From NCBI RefSeq assembly GCF_003268675.1, contig NZ_CP029378.1, positions 7,316,001 to 7,380,000 on the forward strand: a stretch of 64,000 nt of DNA. Direction: 5' to 3'. The notes under the pieces are model-generated. The model made no database searches, was not told the DNA's origin, and saw nothing but the letters and a program-made list of their open reading frames with translations. The position numbers and the translations under genes were made by a program. The DNA is from Streptomyces bacillaris. GTDB taxonomy: Bacteria; Actinomycetota; Actinomycetes; Streptomycetales; Streptomycetaceae. Shown here one piece after another: positions 31,365 to 39,832 of this stretch (its first letter is position 1; each line of letters begins with the position of its first letter).

Positions 31365-32579
31365 ATGAACGGCAAGGCGACCACCACCCGGACGAAGTTG
31401 GAGAGGGGCCGCAGCGCGCTCGGGCCCGCACTGGAACTGGTCCACACCGGGCGCGCCCCCACGCGCGCCGTCCTCACCTCCGAGCTGGGCGTCACCCGGG
31501 CCACCGCCGGGGCGGTCGCCGCCGAGCTGGAGGCGCTCGGGCTGATCCGGGTCGACTCCAGCCCCGGCTCCGCGGCCGGTTCGCAGGGCCGCCCCTCGCA
31601 CCGGCTGGCCGTCCTGGAGACCGGCCCCGTCGTCCTCGCCGCCCAGGTCCACGCCGACGGCTTCCGGGCCGCGCTCGTCGGGCTCGGCGGCCGGATCGTC
31701 GCCACCGCGCCCGGCTGCGTCACGGTGATGGCCGACCCCGCCCAGGTGCTCGGCGAGGTGGTGGCCGCCGGGGCCGGGCTGCTGCGCGAGAGCGGGCTGC
31801 GCTGCGTCGGCGCCGGGCTCGCCGTCCCCTCGGCGGTCGCCGAACCCGAGGGCACCGCCCTCAACCCGCTGCACCTCGCCTGGCCCGCCGGTTCGCCGGT
31901 ACGGGACATCTTCGCCGCCTGCGTACGGGACGCCGGCATCGCGGGGCCCGCCTTCACCGGCAACGACGTCAACCTCACCGCGCTGGCCGAGCACCGCCAC
32001 GGCGCCGGACGCGGCGCGCAGCACCTGCTCTGCGTCGCCACCGGCCACCGGGGCGTCGGCGGGGCCCTGGTCCTCGACGGCCGTCTGCACAGCGGGAGTT
32101 CGGGGCTCGCGCTGGAGGTGGGCCACCTCACCGTGAACCCCGAGGGGCGGCCCTGCCACTGCGGCGGCCGCGGCTGCCTCGACGTCGAGACGGACCCGCT
32201 CGCCTTCCTCACCACCGCCCGCCGGGACCCGGGCCCGGAGGAGTCGCTGCTCAAGCAGGCCGGTGATCTGCTGCGTACGGAGTACGAGGACGCGGACGTA
32301 CGGCATGCCGCCGAGGAGCTGATCGACCGCCTGGGCCTGGGCCTCGCCGGGCTCGTGAACATCCTCAACCCGGACCGGATCATCCTCGGCGGCCTCCACC
32401 GCGAGCTGCTGGAGGCCGACCCGGAGCGGCTGCGGGCCGTCGTCGCCGACCGCAGCCTCTGGGGGCGCAGCGGCAGCGTGCCGATCCTGCCCTGCACCCT
32501 CACCCACAACAGCCTGGTCGGCGCCGCCGAACTGGCCTGGCAGCCGGTCCTCGACGACCCGCTGGCCGTTCTCGCCTGA
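31365..32579 (+). CDS. ROK-family transcription regulator
   Basis: A 404-residue regulator with an N-terminal winged helix (VLTSELGVTRATAGAVAAELEALGLI at about 36-61) joined to a ROK sugar-binding domain. The zinc-binding motif CHCGGRGCLD is intact, and the GNDVNLTALAEH and VGHLTVNPEGRPC segments match the family. The phosphate-binding glycine motif of active kinases is not conserved (VVLAAQVHADGFRAAL), so it is a sensor rather than a kinase. It is divergent from the MFS transporter with 213 bp between, and likely represses it until a sugar binds. Confidence 0.88.
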   Translation: MNGKATTTRTKLERGRSALGPALELVHTGRAPTRAVLTSELGVTRATAGAVAAELEALGLIRVDSSPGSAAGSQGRPSHRLAVLETGPVVLAAQVHADGFRAALVGLGGRIVATAPGCVTVMADPAQVLGEVVAAGAGLLRESGLRCVGAGLAVPSAVAEPEGTALNPLHLAWPAGSPVRDIFAACVRDAGIAGPAFTGNDVNLTALAEHRHGAGRGAQHLLCVATGHRGVGGALVLDGRLHSGSSGLALEVGHLTVNPEGRPCHCGGRGCLDVETDPLAFLTTARRDPGPEESLLKQAGDLLRTEYEDADVRHAAEELIDRLGLGLAGLVNILNPDRIILGGLHRELLEADPERLRAVVADRSLWGRSGSVPILPCTLTHNSLVGAAELAWQPVLDDPLAVLA

Positions 32580-32672
32580 GGAGGCGGGGGCGCGGGGCGC
32601 CGGGTGCGTGGGCCGCTGGCCGAGGGGAGCCTGTGGCCGGGCCCCGGCTCCCAGGCCGTAGGCCCCCGCCCC

Positions 32673-33626
32673 TCAGCTCCCCGGCCCCCGCACGAAGCCG
32701 AACGCCCGGGCCGGGTTGGTGGTCAGTACCGTGTCCAGCAGCTCCTTGCCCAGGGCCTCCTCGAGCCGGGGGCGTACCCGGCGCAGCAGATGCGGCATGC
32801 CCGGCGTCTCCGGCACCGTCGTGTCGCCGCCGAGCAGCAGCTGGCCGCCGAGCCCCGCCTCCGCGAGCGCCACCAGCTGGTCCGGCAGCCGCCAGTCCGT
32901 GGCGTGGTTGGCCCGGGAGGGGCCGTCGAAGGCGAGGAACGCCCCCGCCCGTCCGGCCTCCCGCTGGACGCCCACGTCGGGGCAGCGGCCCAGGTGGCCG
33001 AGGAGGACCCGGTCCGGCGCCACCTCCAGCTCGCCGCAGAGCAGGTCCAGGACGTCCAAGGCACCGGTGCCCAGCTCCAGGTGGACGCCGATCGGCGCAC
33101 CGGTGCGGTGGTGGGCCTCGGAGGCGGCCGTCATGGTGCGCCGGGCGTGGGCGTCCACCCCGTGGAAGGCCCCCGCCACCTTGATCATCCCGGCTCGTAC
33201 GCCGCTCTCCCCGATGCCCTCCGTCAGCTCGGCCACGAAGAGGTCGGAGAGGCGGGCGGGGTCGGGGAGGAAGGTGGGGGCGGGGGAGGCCGGGGAGCCT
33301 GGGTGCGAGTGGCCGAGCCGGTGCAGCACCTCGGGCGCGTAGTGCGCCGCCTGGTGCAGCCCCGTCGCCGCCACCACATGGACACCGGCCGAGGCGGAGA
33401 GCGCCGCGAGATCCGCCGCCCGCCGCCCCATCCCGTACGGCGTCCACTGCACGACCGTCCCGCCGCCCAGCTCCCGGAACGCCGCCAGCTGCCCGGCCGC
33501 CCGCTCCGGGTCGTCCAGCTCCTGGCCCGGCAGGCGCGGGCTGCGCAGGAACAGGTGGTCGTGGGCGTCACAGATCCCCAGCTCATCGGCGGGAACGTCC
33601 CCGAGCGCCGTACGGACCAGCTTCAC
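32673..33626 (-). CDS. Phosphotriesterase-family metal-dependent hydrolase
   Basis: A 317-residue TIM-barrel hydrolase. The N-terminal metal motif H22-x-H24 is in CDAHDHLFLRSP. A Lys in AGMIKVAGAF is at the place of the bridging carbamylated lysine, and further ligands are in IGVHLELG, LLGHLGRCPD and LLGGDTTVP. It probably hydrolyses a lactone, ester or phosphotriester. The GTG at 33626 overlaps the TGA of the DUF4865 gene upstream (GTGA), a sign of translational coupling; another GTG lies one codon earlier. It is the last gene of the TetR - DUF4865 - hydrolase set. Confidence 0.85.
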   Translation of the reverse strand: MKLVRTALGDVPADELGICDAHDHLFLRSPRLPGQELDDPERAAGQLAAFRELGGGTVVQWTPYGMGRRAADLAALSASAGVHVVAATGLHQAAHYAPEVLHRLGHSHPGSPASPAPTFLPDPARLSDLFVAELTEGIGESGVRAGMIKVAGAFHGVDAHARRTMTAASEAHHRTGAPIGVHLELGTGALDVLDLLCGELEVAPDRVLLGHLGRCPDVGVQREAGRAGAFLAFDGPSRANHATDWRLPDQLVALAEAGLGGQLLLGGDTTVPETPGMPHLLRRVRPRLEEALGKELLDTVLTTNPARAFGFVRGPGS

Positions 33627-34204
33627 CACTGCCGCCCCCGCCCCAGCCGCCCGGCCTCCGGCGCCGACAGGTGCAGCACCTCGTACGCCTCGCCCTCCGC
33701 CCCCGGCGGCGCCCCCTCGTACAGCGTGAAGCGCACCAGCTCCCAGCGGCGCGGGTCCACCGCCAGCGCGGTGGCGACCACCCCCGGCCCCGCGGCGGTC
33801 CGGCGCGACTCCTCCAGCGCCGCGTCGACGGCGGCGGCCGGGCGTACGGCACCGGGGACGGACCGCCGCAGCCGGACGGCCGACCGGGGGAGCGCGTCGG
33901 CGGCCGGCCCCTCCTCGTACGACAGCCCAGTCCAGTGCTGGACCTCGGGGCGCCCGAAGTCGTCGACGAGCCCCTGGAACCCGGCGCCCCAGAGGAAGGC
34001 GTTCATCCCCTCGGGGGCGCGCCAGAGATAGAACGGCGCGTACTGGTTGACCGGGGAGCCGCCCGCGCGCTCCCGGATCAGATAGGCCTTGAGGCCGAGC
34101 CCCGGGAAGGCGTCGAGGAGGTGTCCCTTCGTCGCGACCCGCGTGCGGATGATGTCCATGTCGTAGTCGGCGGGCAGCGTTATCTCGTACTGCATGGCGT
34201 GCAC
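33623..34204 (-). CDS. DUF4865-family protein
   Basis: A 193-residue cytosolic protein that I recognise as DUF4865 by its start MHAMQYEITLPADYDM and the YAPFYLWRAPEGMNAFLWG block; the fold resembles small monooxygenase-like ferredoxin folds, but no reaction is known to me. The GTG at 34204 is chosen because AGGAGA lies 9 bp before it, while the ATG three codons later does not have a site at the right distance. It lies 14 bp downstream of the TetR gene and overlaps the phosphotriesterase-like gene by 4 bp, so the three genes form an operon. Confidence 0.85.
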   Translation of the reverse strand: MHAMQYEITLPADYDMDIIRTRVATKGHLLDAFPGLGLKAYLIRERAGGSPVNQYAPFYLWRAPEGMNAFLWGAGFQGLVDDFGRPEVQHWTGLSYEEGPAADALPRSAVRLRRSVPGAVRPAAAVDAALEESRRTAAGPGVVATALAVDPRRWELVRFTLYEGAPPGAEGEAYEVLHLSAPEAGRLGRGRQW

Positions 34205-34218
34205 GGCGTTGTCTCTCC

Positions 34219-34788
34219 TCAGGCGGGCCGGGCGGGGGTCGCGAGCAGCGAGAGCAGCCCGCCCACCGCGGAGTCGAAAACGGCGGACGAGCCGGAGGCC
34301 CGTGCCAGGACATAGCCGCCCTGCACGGTGGCCACGATGGTGGCCGCGACCGGGCCGGGGACGGTGCCCGGGGCGAACTCCCCGTTGTCCAGGCCCTCCT
34401 GGAGCAGGGCGGCGATCCGCTCCCGCAGCCACTCCAGCGTGGCGTCGAGCGGCGCGCGCAGCGCGTCGTCCGCGATGACGTCCGGGTCCATCGTGAGGCG
34501 CCCCACCGGGCAGCCGCGCAGCACCTCGCGCTCGCGCAGCAGATACGCCGTGATCCGCTCGTGGGGGGTGCCGGGCCCGTCGAGCAGCCTGCCCGCGGTC
34601 TCCCGCATCTCCTGCGCGGTACGGGAGATGGCGGCGAGCGCCAGATCGGACTTGCCGGTGAAGTGGTGGTACATGCTGCCCTGGCCCGCACCCGCCGCGC
34701 GCTGGATGGCCTTGGGGCTCGTCCCCGTGTAGCCCCGCTCCCACAGGAGGTCCTGGGTGGCCTCGATCAGCCGGTCCGGAGTGCTCAT
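34219..34788 (-). CDS. TetR-family regulator of the DUF4865 operon
   Basis: A 189-residue TetR-family repressor with a helix-turn-helix region at about 20-44 (TSPKAIQRAAGAGQGSMYHHF) and a ligand domain containing CPVGRLTMDPD. The ATG at 34788 begins the fold. It is the first gene of an apparent operon with DUF4865 and phosphotriesterase-like genes, and an inverted repeat CTGTAC-N10-GTACAG lies just upstream of its start, so it probably represses its own operon. The likely inducer is the hydrolase substrate. Confidence 0.9.
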   Translation of the reverse strand: MSTPDRLIEATQDLLWERGYTGTSPKAIQRAAGAGQGSMYHHFTGKSDLALAAISRTAQEMRETAGRLLDGPGTPHERITAYLLREREVLRGCPVGRLTMDPDVIADDALRAPLDATLEWLRERIAALLQEGLDNGEFAPGTVPGPVAATIVATVQGGYVLARASGSSAVFDSAVGGLLSLLATPARPA

Positions 34789-34795
34789 GCGGACA

Positions 34796-34817
34796 CTGTA
34801 CATAACAGTAGGTACAG
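34796..34817. promoter_or_regulatory. TetR operator of the DUF4865 operon
   Basis: CTGTAC (34796-34801) and GTACAG (34812-34817) are perfect inverted arms separated by 10 bp. The element starts 8 bp upstream of the TetR start codon and includes the TTAT-like part of a possible -10. Confidence 0.65.
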
Positions 34818-34877
34818 AAGGCTGAGGGAACTGGCCGAGGGAGCTGTACGGGGAAGGCCCGGACGGTGCGGGCGCAC

Positions 34878-34920
34878 CGTTCCGGCGGTGCGGCATGACG
34901 CTCGCCGCACCGCCGGAACG
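34878..34920 (-). terminator. 17-bp stem terminator after the ATP-binding protein gene
   Basis: CGTTCCGGCGGTGCGGC at 34878-34894 pairs exactly with 34904-34920 across a 9-nt loop. It begins 24 bp beyond the stop of the HATPase gene, which reads toward it. Confidence 0.88.
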
Positions 34921-34943
34921 ACGTGAGGACCCGGGAGGCCCGG

Positions 34944-35462
34944 TCAGCCGACGACGGCCGACCGGGCCGGGGCCGCCGCGACGGCCTCGGGGCTGATGGG
35001 CACGGACCCGAACGGCCCGTCGGTCGTCGACCCGTAGACCGCGAGCGGCGGCAGGGTCGAGGTGTCGCAGGTCGCCGGCAGGGTGAACCAGACGGCCTTT
35101 CCGGCCGCGCCGCTCGGCCGCACGCCCCAGCTCTCGCTGACAGCGGCGATCAGGGCCAGACCCCGGCCCGAGGTGGCGAAGGAATCCGCCTCGTTCACCG
35201 TGGGGACACGGGGGTCGTGGTCGTGGACGGAGACCGTCAACCGGTCGAGCAGCAGCTCGATGTCGACGGTGCATGACTTGTCCGGCTGTGCGTGCCGGTG
35301 GACGTTGGTCAGGAGTTCGGTGACGCCCAGGGCTGCCTGGTCGATCAGAGGATCGAGATGCCAGTAGCGCAGTTGCGCCGAGATGATCCTGCGGACCTGA
35401 CCGATCCGCGACGGCAGGGCCTGGAGCTCCACCGTGCAGTGCCTGCTTGGCTCGCTGATCAC
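34944..35462 (-). CDS. RsbW-like ATP-binding protein (HATPase)
   Basis: A 172-residue single-domain GHKL ATPase of the anti-sigma kinase type. The N box is E49-LLTN53-VHRHA, the G1 box is DHDPRVP at about 81-87, and the G2 loop is SGRGLALIAAVSESWGV at about 98-114. Streptomyces has dozens of such free-standing kinases, which bind sigma factors or anti-anti-sigma factors and phosphorylate the latter. The GTG at 35462 has GGGGAG upstream. No sigma or anti-anti-sigma gene is next to it, so the partner is unknown. Confidence 0.85.
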   Translation of the reverse strand: MISEPSRHCTVELQALPSRIGQVRRIISAQLRYWHLDPLIDQAALGVTELLTNVHRHAQPDKSCTVDIELLLDRLTVSVHDHDPRVPTVNEADSFATSGRGLALIAAVSESWGVRPSGAAGKAVWFTLPATCDTSTLPPLAVYGSTTDGPFGSVPISPEAVAAAPARSAVVG

Positions 35463-35776
35463 GGCTGCGACTCCCCGAAATAGGTCCGGAAGAAAGAAGA
35501 CGGACGAACGGAGCCGGCGGACGACTGGCTGCCGAATCCGCTCTGCTCTTGTCGTGTCTGCTCGTGTCGCGCGACCCGTCCCCCGGGGCGAGCCCATGAG
35601 GCGAATCGCTCTGTCACCGGAAGTTCACCTTCAGTGACGTGGATCCAGCGTGGCCCACCCGGTGCGGCTCCGCAACTCGCGGAGCCGCACCCAAGATCCG
35701 TACGCCACCCCAAGGCCCGCACGCCGCGCCGATACGCGACGCTGCACCCGGGATGCATCCGCCACGCCGTCCCGTC
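35463..35776. other. 314-bp intergenic region
   Basis: Between the ATP-binding protein start and the stop of the next gene. It contains the promoter region of the former (around 35465-35640, no clear consensus seen) and the terminator of the latter. No gene is supported here. Confidence 0.6.
35661..35691 (-). terminator. 13-bp stem terminator
   Basis: GGTGCGGCTCCGC at 35661-35673 pairs exactly with GCGGAGCCGCACC at 35679-35691 around AACTC. It lies downstream of the 105-residue hypothetical gene and is followed on that strand by the divergent-free gap. Confidence 0.8.
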
Positions 35777-36094
35777 TCAGCCCCGGCGTCCTCCCGCGCT
35801 GCGCAGGGCTTCCAGGAAGCGGCGCAGCGGGGCCGCTCCGTCGCGTCTGCGGTTGCGCTGCCCCATCGTCAACCGGTAGCGCACGCCGTTCACCCGGGCG
35901 ATGGCCGAATCCGCCGCGAAGAACCACCGTTTGCCCGCGCTCACCGTGGTCACGGGAGCGCTGTCGATCTCCCGCCCGTTGCTCGTGAGCAGCGAGAGCC
36001 GACCGTCCTTGACGACCACCTGGCCGGCATGGGTCAGCGACCGGGTGAACCGCTCGATCCTGACCCCCGACGCACTGAACTCGGCGTCCGCCAT
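35777..36094 (-). CDS. Conserved hypothetical protein, 105 aa
   Basis: A 105-residue soluble protein of beta-rich character: [40 protein letters not shown] and [19 protein letters not shown] alternate like strands of a small PH-like barrel, followed by a basic helix ([16 protein letters not shown]). I do not recognise a named family. GGGGGCG lies before the ATG at 36094; the frame extends upstream without coding character. It is divergent from the Cds1-like gene with a 267-bp gap. Function unknown. Confidence 0.7.
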   Translation of the reverse strand: MADAEFSASGVRIERFTRSLTHAGQVVVKDGRLSLLTSNGREIDSAPVTTVSAGKRWFFAADSAIARVNGVRYRLTMGQRNRRRDGAAPLRRFLEALRSAGGRRG

Positions 36095-36361
36095 TGCGGC
36101 TTCGCCCCCCTTCGTCACCACTTCTCCTGTTGCAGTGTGCCGCGCCGGGGCCCCGGCCGCCAGAGGGCGTCCGGCCCGGTCGCGCGCCGTTCGCCCCGCC
36201 CGCCCCAACTGCCCCCGCCGGCCTGCCCAAAGGCAGGGCTATGGACGGTCAAAGTCAACGTTTGTGCAGGTCGGGGGCCTATCGTGAAAGGGAGGAACAC
36301 CGCCTGGACGAGCATGCGGACCGGCGGCACACCAGCAACGTACGGAACAGGGAGCACGGCG

Positions 36362-37507
36362 ATGCACAGCCACGAGCCGGGACATGACCGAGGGGCCACG
36401 GGGGCGGTCCTGGAGACGGTGGACGTCGACCGCAGCGACGCCGAGTACCGGGCCTGGCTGAAGGAGGCCGTCCGCAAGGTCCAGGCCGACGCCAACCGGT
36501 CCGCCGACACCCACCTGCTGCGCTTCCCGCTGCCCGAGGAGTGGGGCATCGACCTCTACCTCAAGGACGAGTCGACCCACCCCACCGGCAGCCTCAAGCA
36601 CCGGCTCGCCCGCTCGCTCTTCCTCTACGGGCTCTGCAACGGCTGGATCCGGCCGGGCAAGCCGGTCATCGAGGCGTCCAGCGGCTCGACCGCCGTCTCG
36701 GAGGCGTACTTCGCGAAGCTGATCGGGGTGCCGTTCATCGCCGTGATGCCGCGCACCACCAGCCCCGAGAAGTGCCGGCTCATCGAATTCCACGGCGGGC
36801 AGTGCCACTTCGTGGACGACTCCCGCAAGATGTACGAGGAGTCCGCCTCGCTCGCCGCCACGACCGGCGGGCACTACATGGACCAGTTCACCTACGCCGA
36901 GCGCGCCACCGACTGGCGCGGCAACAACAACATCGCCGAGTCGATCTACCAGCAGCTCAGGCTGGAGCGCTACCCGGAACCCACCTGGATCGTCGCCACC
37001 GCCGGGACCGGTGGCACCTCGGCCACCATCGCCCGGTACGTCCACTACCTCCAGCACGACACCCGGGTCTGCGTCCCCGACCCGGAGAACTCCTGTTTCT
37101 TCGACGGCTGGACCCGCGACGACCCGTACGCGAGCAGCGACTGCGGCTCCCGGATCGAGGGCATCGGCCGCCCGCGCATGGAGCCGAGCTTCGTGCCCGG
37201 CGCCATCGACCGGATGATGAAGGTGCCCGACGCGGCGAGCGTCGCCGCCGTACGGGCGCTGGAGCGGGCCATCGGCCGGAAGGCGGGCGGCTCGACGGGG
37301 ACCGGGCTGTGGAGCGCCTTCAAGCTGATCGCGGAGATGGTGGAGCGGGGGGAGCGGGGCAGCGTCGTGACGCTGCTGTGCGACCCGGGCGACCGTTACC
37401 TGGACAAGTACTACTCCGACTCCTGGCTGGAGGAGCAGGGGCTGGACATCGCCCCGTACAGCGCGGCGATCGACGCCTTCCTCACGACCGGGGCCCTGAC
37501 CGGCTGA
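36362..37507 (+). CDS. PLP-dependent cysteine synthase-fold enzyme, Cds1-like
   Basis: A 381-residue fold-type II PLP enzyme. The Schiff-base lysine is K79 in TGSLKHRLA, the substrate loop is [12 protein letters not shown], and the phosphate-binding loop is [11 protein letters not shown]. It is longer than CysK/CysM and has the N-terminal extension and the [21 protein letters not shown] block I associate with the mycobacterial cysteine desulfhydrase Cds1, which releases hydrogen sulfide, pyruvate and ammonia from cysteine. Synthase activity cannot be excluded. GGGAG precedes the ATG at 36362; an in-frame ATG at 36314 would add 16 residues but lacks a well-placed site. Single gene. Confidence 0.85.
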   Translation: MHSHEPGHDRGATGAVLETVDVDRSDAEYRAWLKEAVRKVQADANRSADTHLLRFPLPEEWGIDLYLKDESTHPTGSLKHRLARSLFLYGLCNGWIRPGKPVIEASSGSTAVSEAYFAKLIGVPFIAVMPRTTSPEKCRLIEFHGGQCHFVDDSRKMYEESASLAATTGGHYMDQFTYAERATDWRGNNNIAESIYQQLRLERYPEPTWIVATAGTGGTSATIARYVHYLQHDTRVCVPDPENSCFFDGWTRDDPYASSDCGSRIEGIGRPRMEPSFVPGAIDRMMKVPDAASVAAVRALERAIGRKAGGSTGTGLWSAFKLIAEMVERGERGSVVTLLCDPGDRYLDKYYSDSWLEEQGLDIAPYSAAIDAFLTTGALTG

Positions 37508-37561
37508 GCCGGGGCCTCGCGCGGATCACGCCGCCGGTGCCGTCGGCCGTCCGTCGAGCCC

Positions 37562-38041
37562 TCAGGCAGCCGGTGCTGTCAGCCGTCCGTCGAGCCGGCG
37601 CACCGCGTCCCGGAAGGACCGGCCCATCCCCAGGCGGGCTATCCCCAGCACCGCGCGGAACGGGCCGGTCCCGTCGGCGGCGAAGGTCCACTGCACCCGG
37701 GTGCCGGTCCCGTCAGCGGTGAGCCGCCACTCCTCCAGCAGGGCCCGCAGCCCGGGGGCGTTGGTCTCGTCCACCCGGTAGGCGTACCGCTCGCCCGGCT
37801 CGGCGGCCACCACCGTCTCCCGGAAGCGGACCCCGCCGCGCAGCCGCACCTCCCGGCCCGCGCCCCCGTCGGTGGGCGTGGCCCGGGTGACGGCGGTGAA
37901 CCAGGAGGGCCAGGAGGCGACGTCGTCCGCGAGCGCCCGGTAGACCACGTCCGGGGCGGCGGACACCTCGGCGGCGAACACCAGAAGGATCGGCGCGGAG
38001 TCGGTGAACTCCAGCCCTACGGTACGGAGTCGGCGTGCCAT
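37562..38041 (-). CDS. SRPBCC-family protein
   Basis: A 159-residue START/Bet v1-like (SRPBCC) protein, a hydrophobic-pocket fold used to bind or cyclise small lipophilic molecules. The strand pattern is typical: FAAEVSAAPDVVYRALADDVASWPSWF at the start, RFRETVVAAEPGERYAYRV in the middle, and a long C-terminal helix (GRSFRDAVRRLDGRL). GGGAGG lies before the ATG at 38041. It is in the same direction as the SDR-DUF2867 gene 58 bp upstream, so the two may be co-transcribed; DUF2867 is itself a SRPBCC-like domain, which supports a shared role. Confidence 0.82.
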   Translation of the reverse strand: MARRLRTVGLEFTDSAPILLVFAAEVSAAPDVVYRALADDVASWPSWFTAVTRATPTDGGAGREVRLRGGVRFRETVVAAEPGERYAYRVDETNAPGLRALLEEWRLTADGTGTRVQWTFAADGTGPFRAVLGIARLGMGRSFRDAVRRLDGRLTAPAA

Positions 38042-38099
38042 CGCTGCACCTCCCGGCGGTCTGCGCGTATGGGGGAGGCACACCCTAGCGGCCGGGGCG

Positions 38100-39755
38100 T
38101 CAGTTGTCTGTACCACTGCCGGAGGTCGGTTTCCGGCCCTTCGGCCGGGAGTCGGCCCCCGGGGTGCGGTGTTTGGGCCCGGAGTCGGCCACCGCGTCCC
38201 GGCGGCCCCCCCGCCGTGCCCGGGCGGCGGTCCTCGCGGCCTCCGCGATGTTGCGGGCCATCCCGCCGAACACCACCGCGTGGAACGGTGACACGCCCCA
38301 CCAGTACGCGTGGCCGAGCAGCCCCTGCGGGTGGTACAGCGCGCGCTGGCGGTAGAGCGTGCGGCCCCGGTCGTCCGTGTCGACCGACAGCTCCAGCCAG
38401 GCCCGGCCCGGCAGCCGCATCTCCGCCCGCAGCCGCAGCAGTTCGCCCGGCACGATCTCCTCCACCCGCCAGAAGTCCAGCGAGTCCCCGACCCGCAGCC
38501 GGTGGGCGTCCCGGCGGCCGCGCCGCAGCCCCACCCCGCCGACGATCCGGTCGATCCAGCCCCGTACCGCCCAGGCGAGCGGGAAGGAGTACCAGCCGTT
38601 CTCGCCGCCGATGCCCTCGATCACCCGCCACAGGTCCGCCCGGTCCACCGGCACCGCCAGCTCCCGTTCGTCCCGGTAGAGGCTGCCGCCCGACCAGTCC
38701 GGGTCGGTGGGAAGCGGGTCGCTCGGCGCCCCCGGCAGCGAGGCGGAGGTCCAGCGGGTGGCCACCTGGGCGTCCTTGATCCGCTGGAGGGCGAGGCCGA
38801 GGGCCCGGTCGAAGCCGATCGGCCCGTCCGGCGGATCGGGGACGTACCGGACGATGTCGTGCTCCCGGCAGACCACCTCGTGGCGCAGCGACTCCGCGAG
38901 CGGCCGGGCGATCGACCGGGGGACCGGGGTGACCAGCCCGATCCAGTGGCTGGAGAGCGTCGGCGTGAGCACCGGAACCGGCACGATCACCCGCCGCGGC
39001 AGCCCCGCCACCCGCGCGTACCCCTGCATCATGTCCCGGTACGTCATGATGTCCGGGCCGCCGATGTCGAAGGTGCGGCTCACCTCGGACGGCAGGGCCG
39101 CGCTCCCCACGAGATACCGGATCACATCCCGTACGGCGATGGGCTGGATCCGGGTGGAGACCCAGCTCGGGGTCACCATCACCGGCAGCCGCTCGGTCAG
39201 ATAGCGCAGCATCTCGAACGAGGCCGAACCCGAACCGATCACCACCGCCGCCCGCAGCACCGCCGTCGGCACCCCGGAGTCGAGCAGGATCCGCCCGACC
39301 TCGGCGCGCGAGCGCAGATGCGGCGACAGCTCCTTCTCCGGCACCCCGGCCGGGGTCAGCCCGCCCAGGTAGACGATCCGCCGCACCCCGGCCGCCCGCG
39401 CCTTCTCGCCGAAGTTCCGGGCGGCCCGGCGGTCGGTCTCCTCGAAGTCCGAGCCGGAGCCGAGCGCGTGCACCAGGTAGTACGCGACGTCGACGTCCCG
39501 CATCGCCTCCGTCAGCGAGTCCGCGTCGGTGACATCGCCGCGCACCACCTCCACCCGGTCCGCCCACGGGTAGTCGCGCAGCTTCTGCGGCGTCCGGGCC
39601 AGCGCGCGGACCCGGTGACCCGCGTCGAGCAGCGCGGGCACCAGTCTGCCGCCGATGTAGCCGGTGGCACCGGTGACCAGGCAGCGCGGCCCGGCCTCGC
39701 CCGTGGAGTTGTCGGTGGAGTCGCGTACGCCGGGTTCCTCAGGAAGATCCGTCAC
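38100..39755 (-). CDS. Atypical SDR fused to a DUF2867 domain
   Basis: A 551-residue two-domain protein. Residues about 24-310 form an atypical SDR with the motif VTGATGYIGG at 27-36, LARTPQK, and the HALGSGSDF block. Residues about 340-510 are a DUF2867/SRPBCC-like domain with GGENGWYSFPLAWAVRGW, VGDSLDFWRVEEIVPG and RALYHPQGLLGHAYWW. The family architecture is standard and resembles nucleoside-diphosphate-sugar epimerase-like proteins of unknown substrate. The last about 40 residues are basic and Gly/Pro-rich. The start is GTG at 39755 with only a weak GGACGG upstream. Probably co-transcribed with the SRPBCC gene. Confidence 0.85.
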   Translation of the reverse strand: MTDLPEEPGVRDSTDNSTGEAGPRCLVTGATGYIGGRLVPALLDAGHRVRALARTPQKLRDYPWADRVEVVRGDVTDADSLTEAMRDVDVAYYLVHALGSGSDFEETDRRAARNFGEKARAAGVRRIVYLGGLTPAGVPEKELSPHLRSRAEVGRILLDSGVPTAVLRAAVVIGSGSASFEMLRYLTERLPVMVTPSWVSTRIQPIAVRDVIRYLVGSAALPSEVSRTFDIGGPDIMTYRDMMQGYARVAGLPRRVIVPVPVLTPTLSSHWIGLVTPVPRSIARPLAESLRHEVVCREHDIVRYVPDPPDGPIGFDRALGLALQRIKDAQVATRWTSASLPGAPSDPLPTDPDWSGGSLYRDERELAVPVDRADLWRVIEGIGGENGWYSFPLAWAVRGWIDRIVGGVGLRRGRRDAHRLRVGDSLDFWRVEEIVPGELLRLRAEMRLPGRAWLELSVDTDDRGRTLYRQRALYHPQGLLGHAYWWGVSPFHAVVFGGMARNIAEAARTAARARRGGRRDAVADSGPKHRTPGADSRPKGRKPTSGSGTDN

Positions 39756-39832
39756 CCGTCCGAGTCTCGCACCGGATCGGGTACGGGGGCGGTAAGAGGA
39801 CTCCGTACGGCGGAGTGCGCGTCACCGGCGGC

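Noticed and set aside
31152-32507. Upstream extension of the MFS frame to 32507
   Set aside because: The extra 452 residues are antisense to the ROK gene and have no transporter character; the promoter at 31158-31187 sets the start at 31151.
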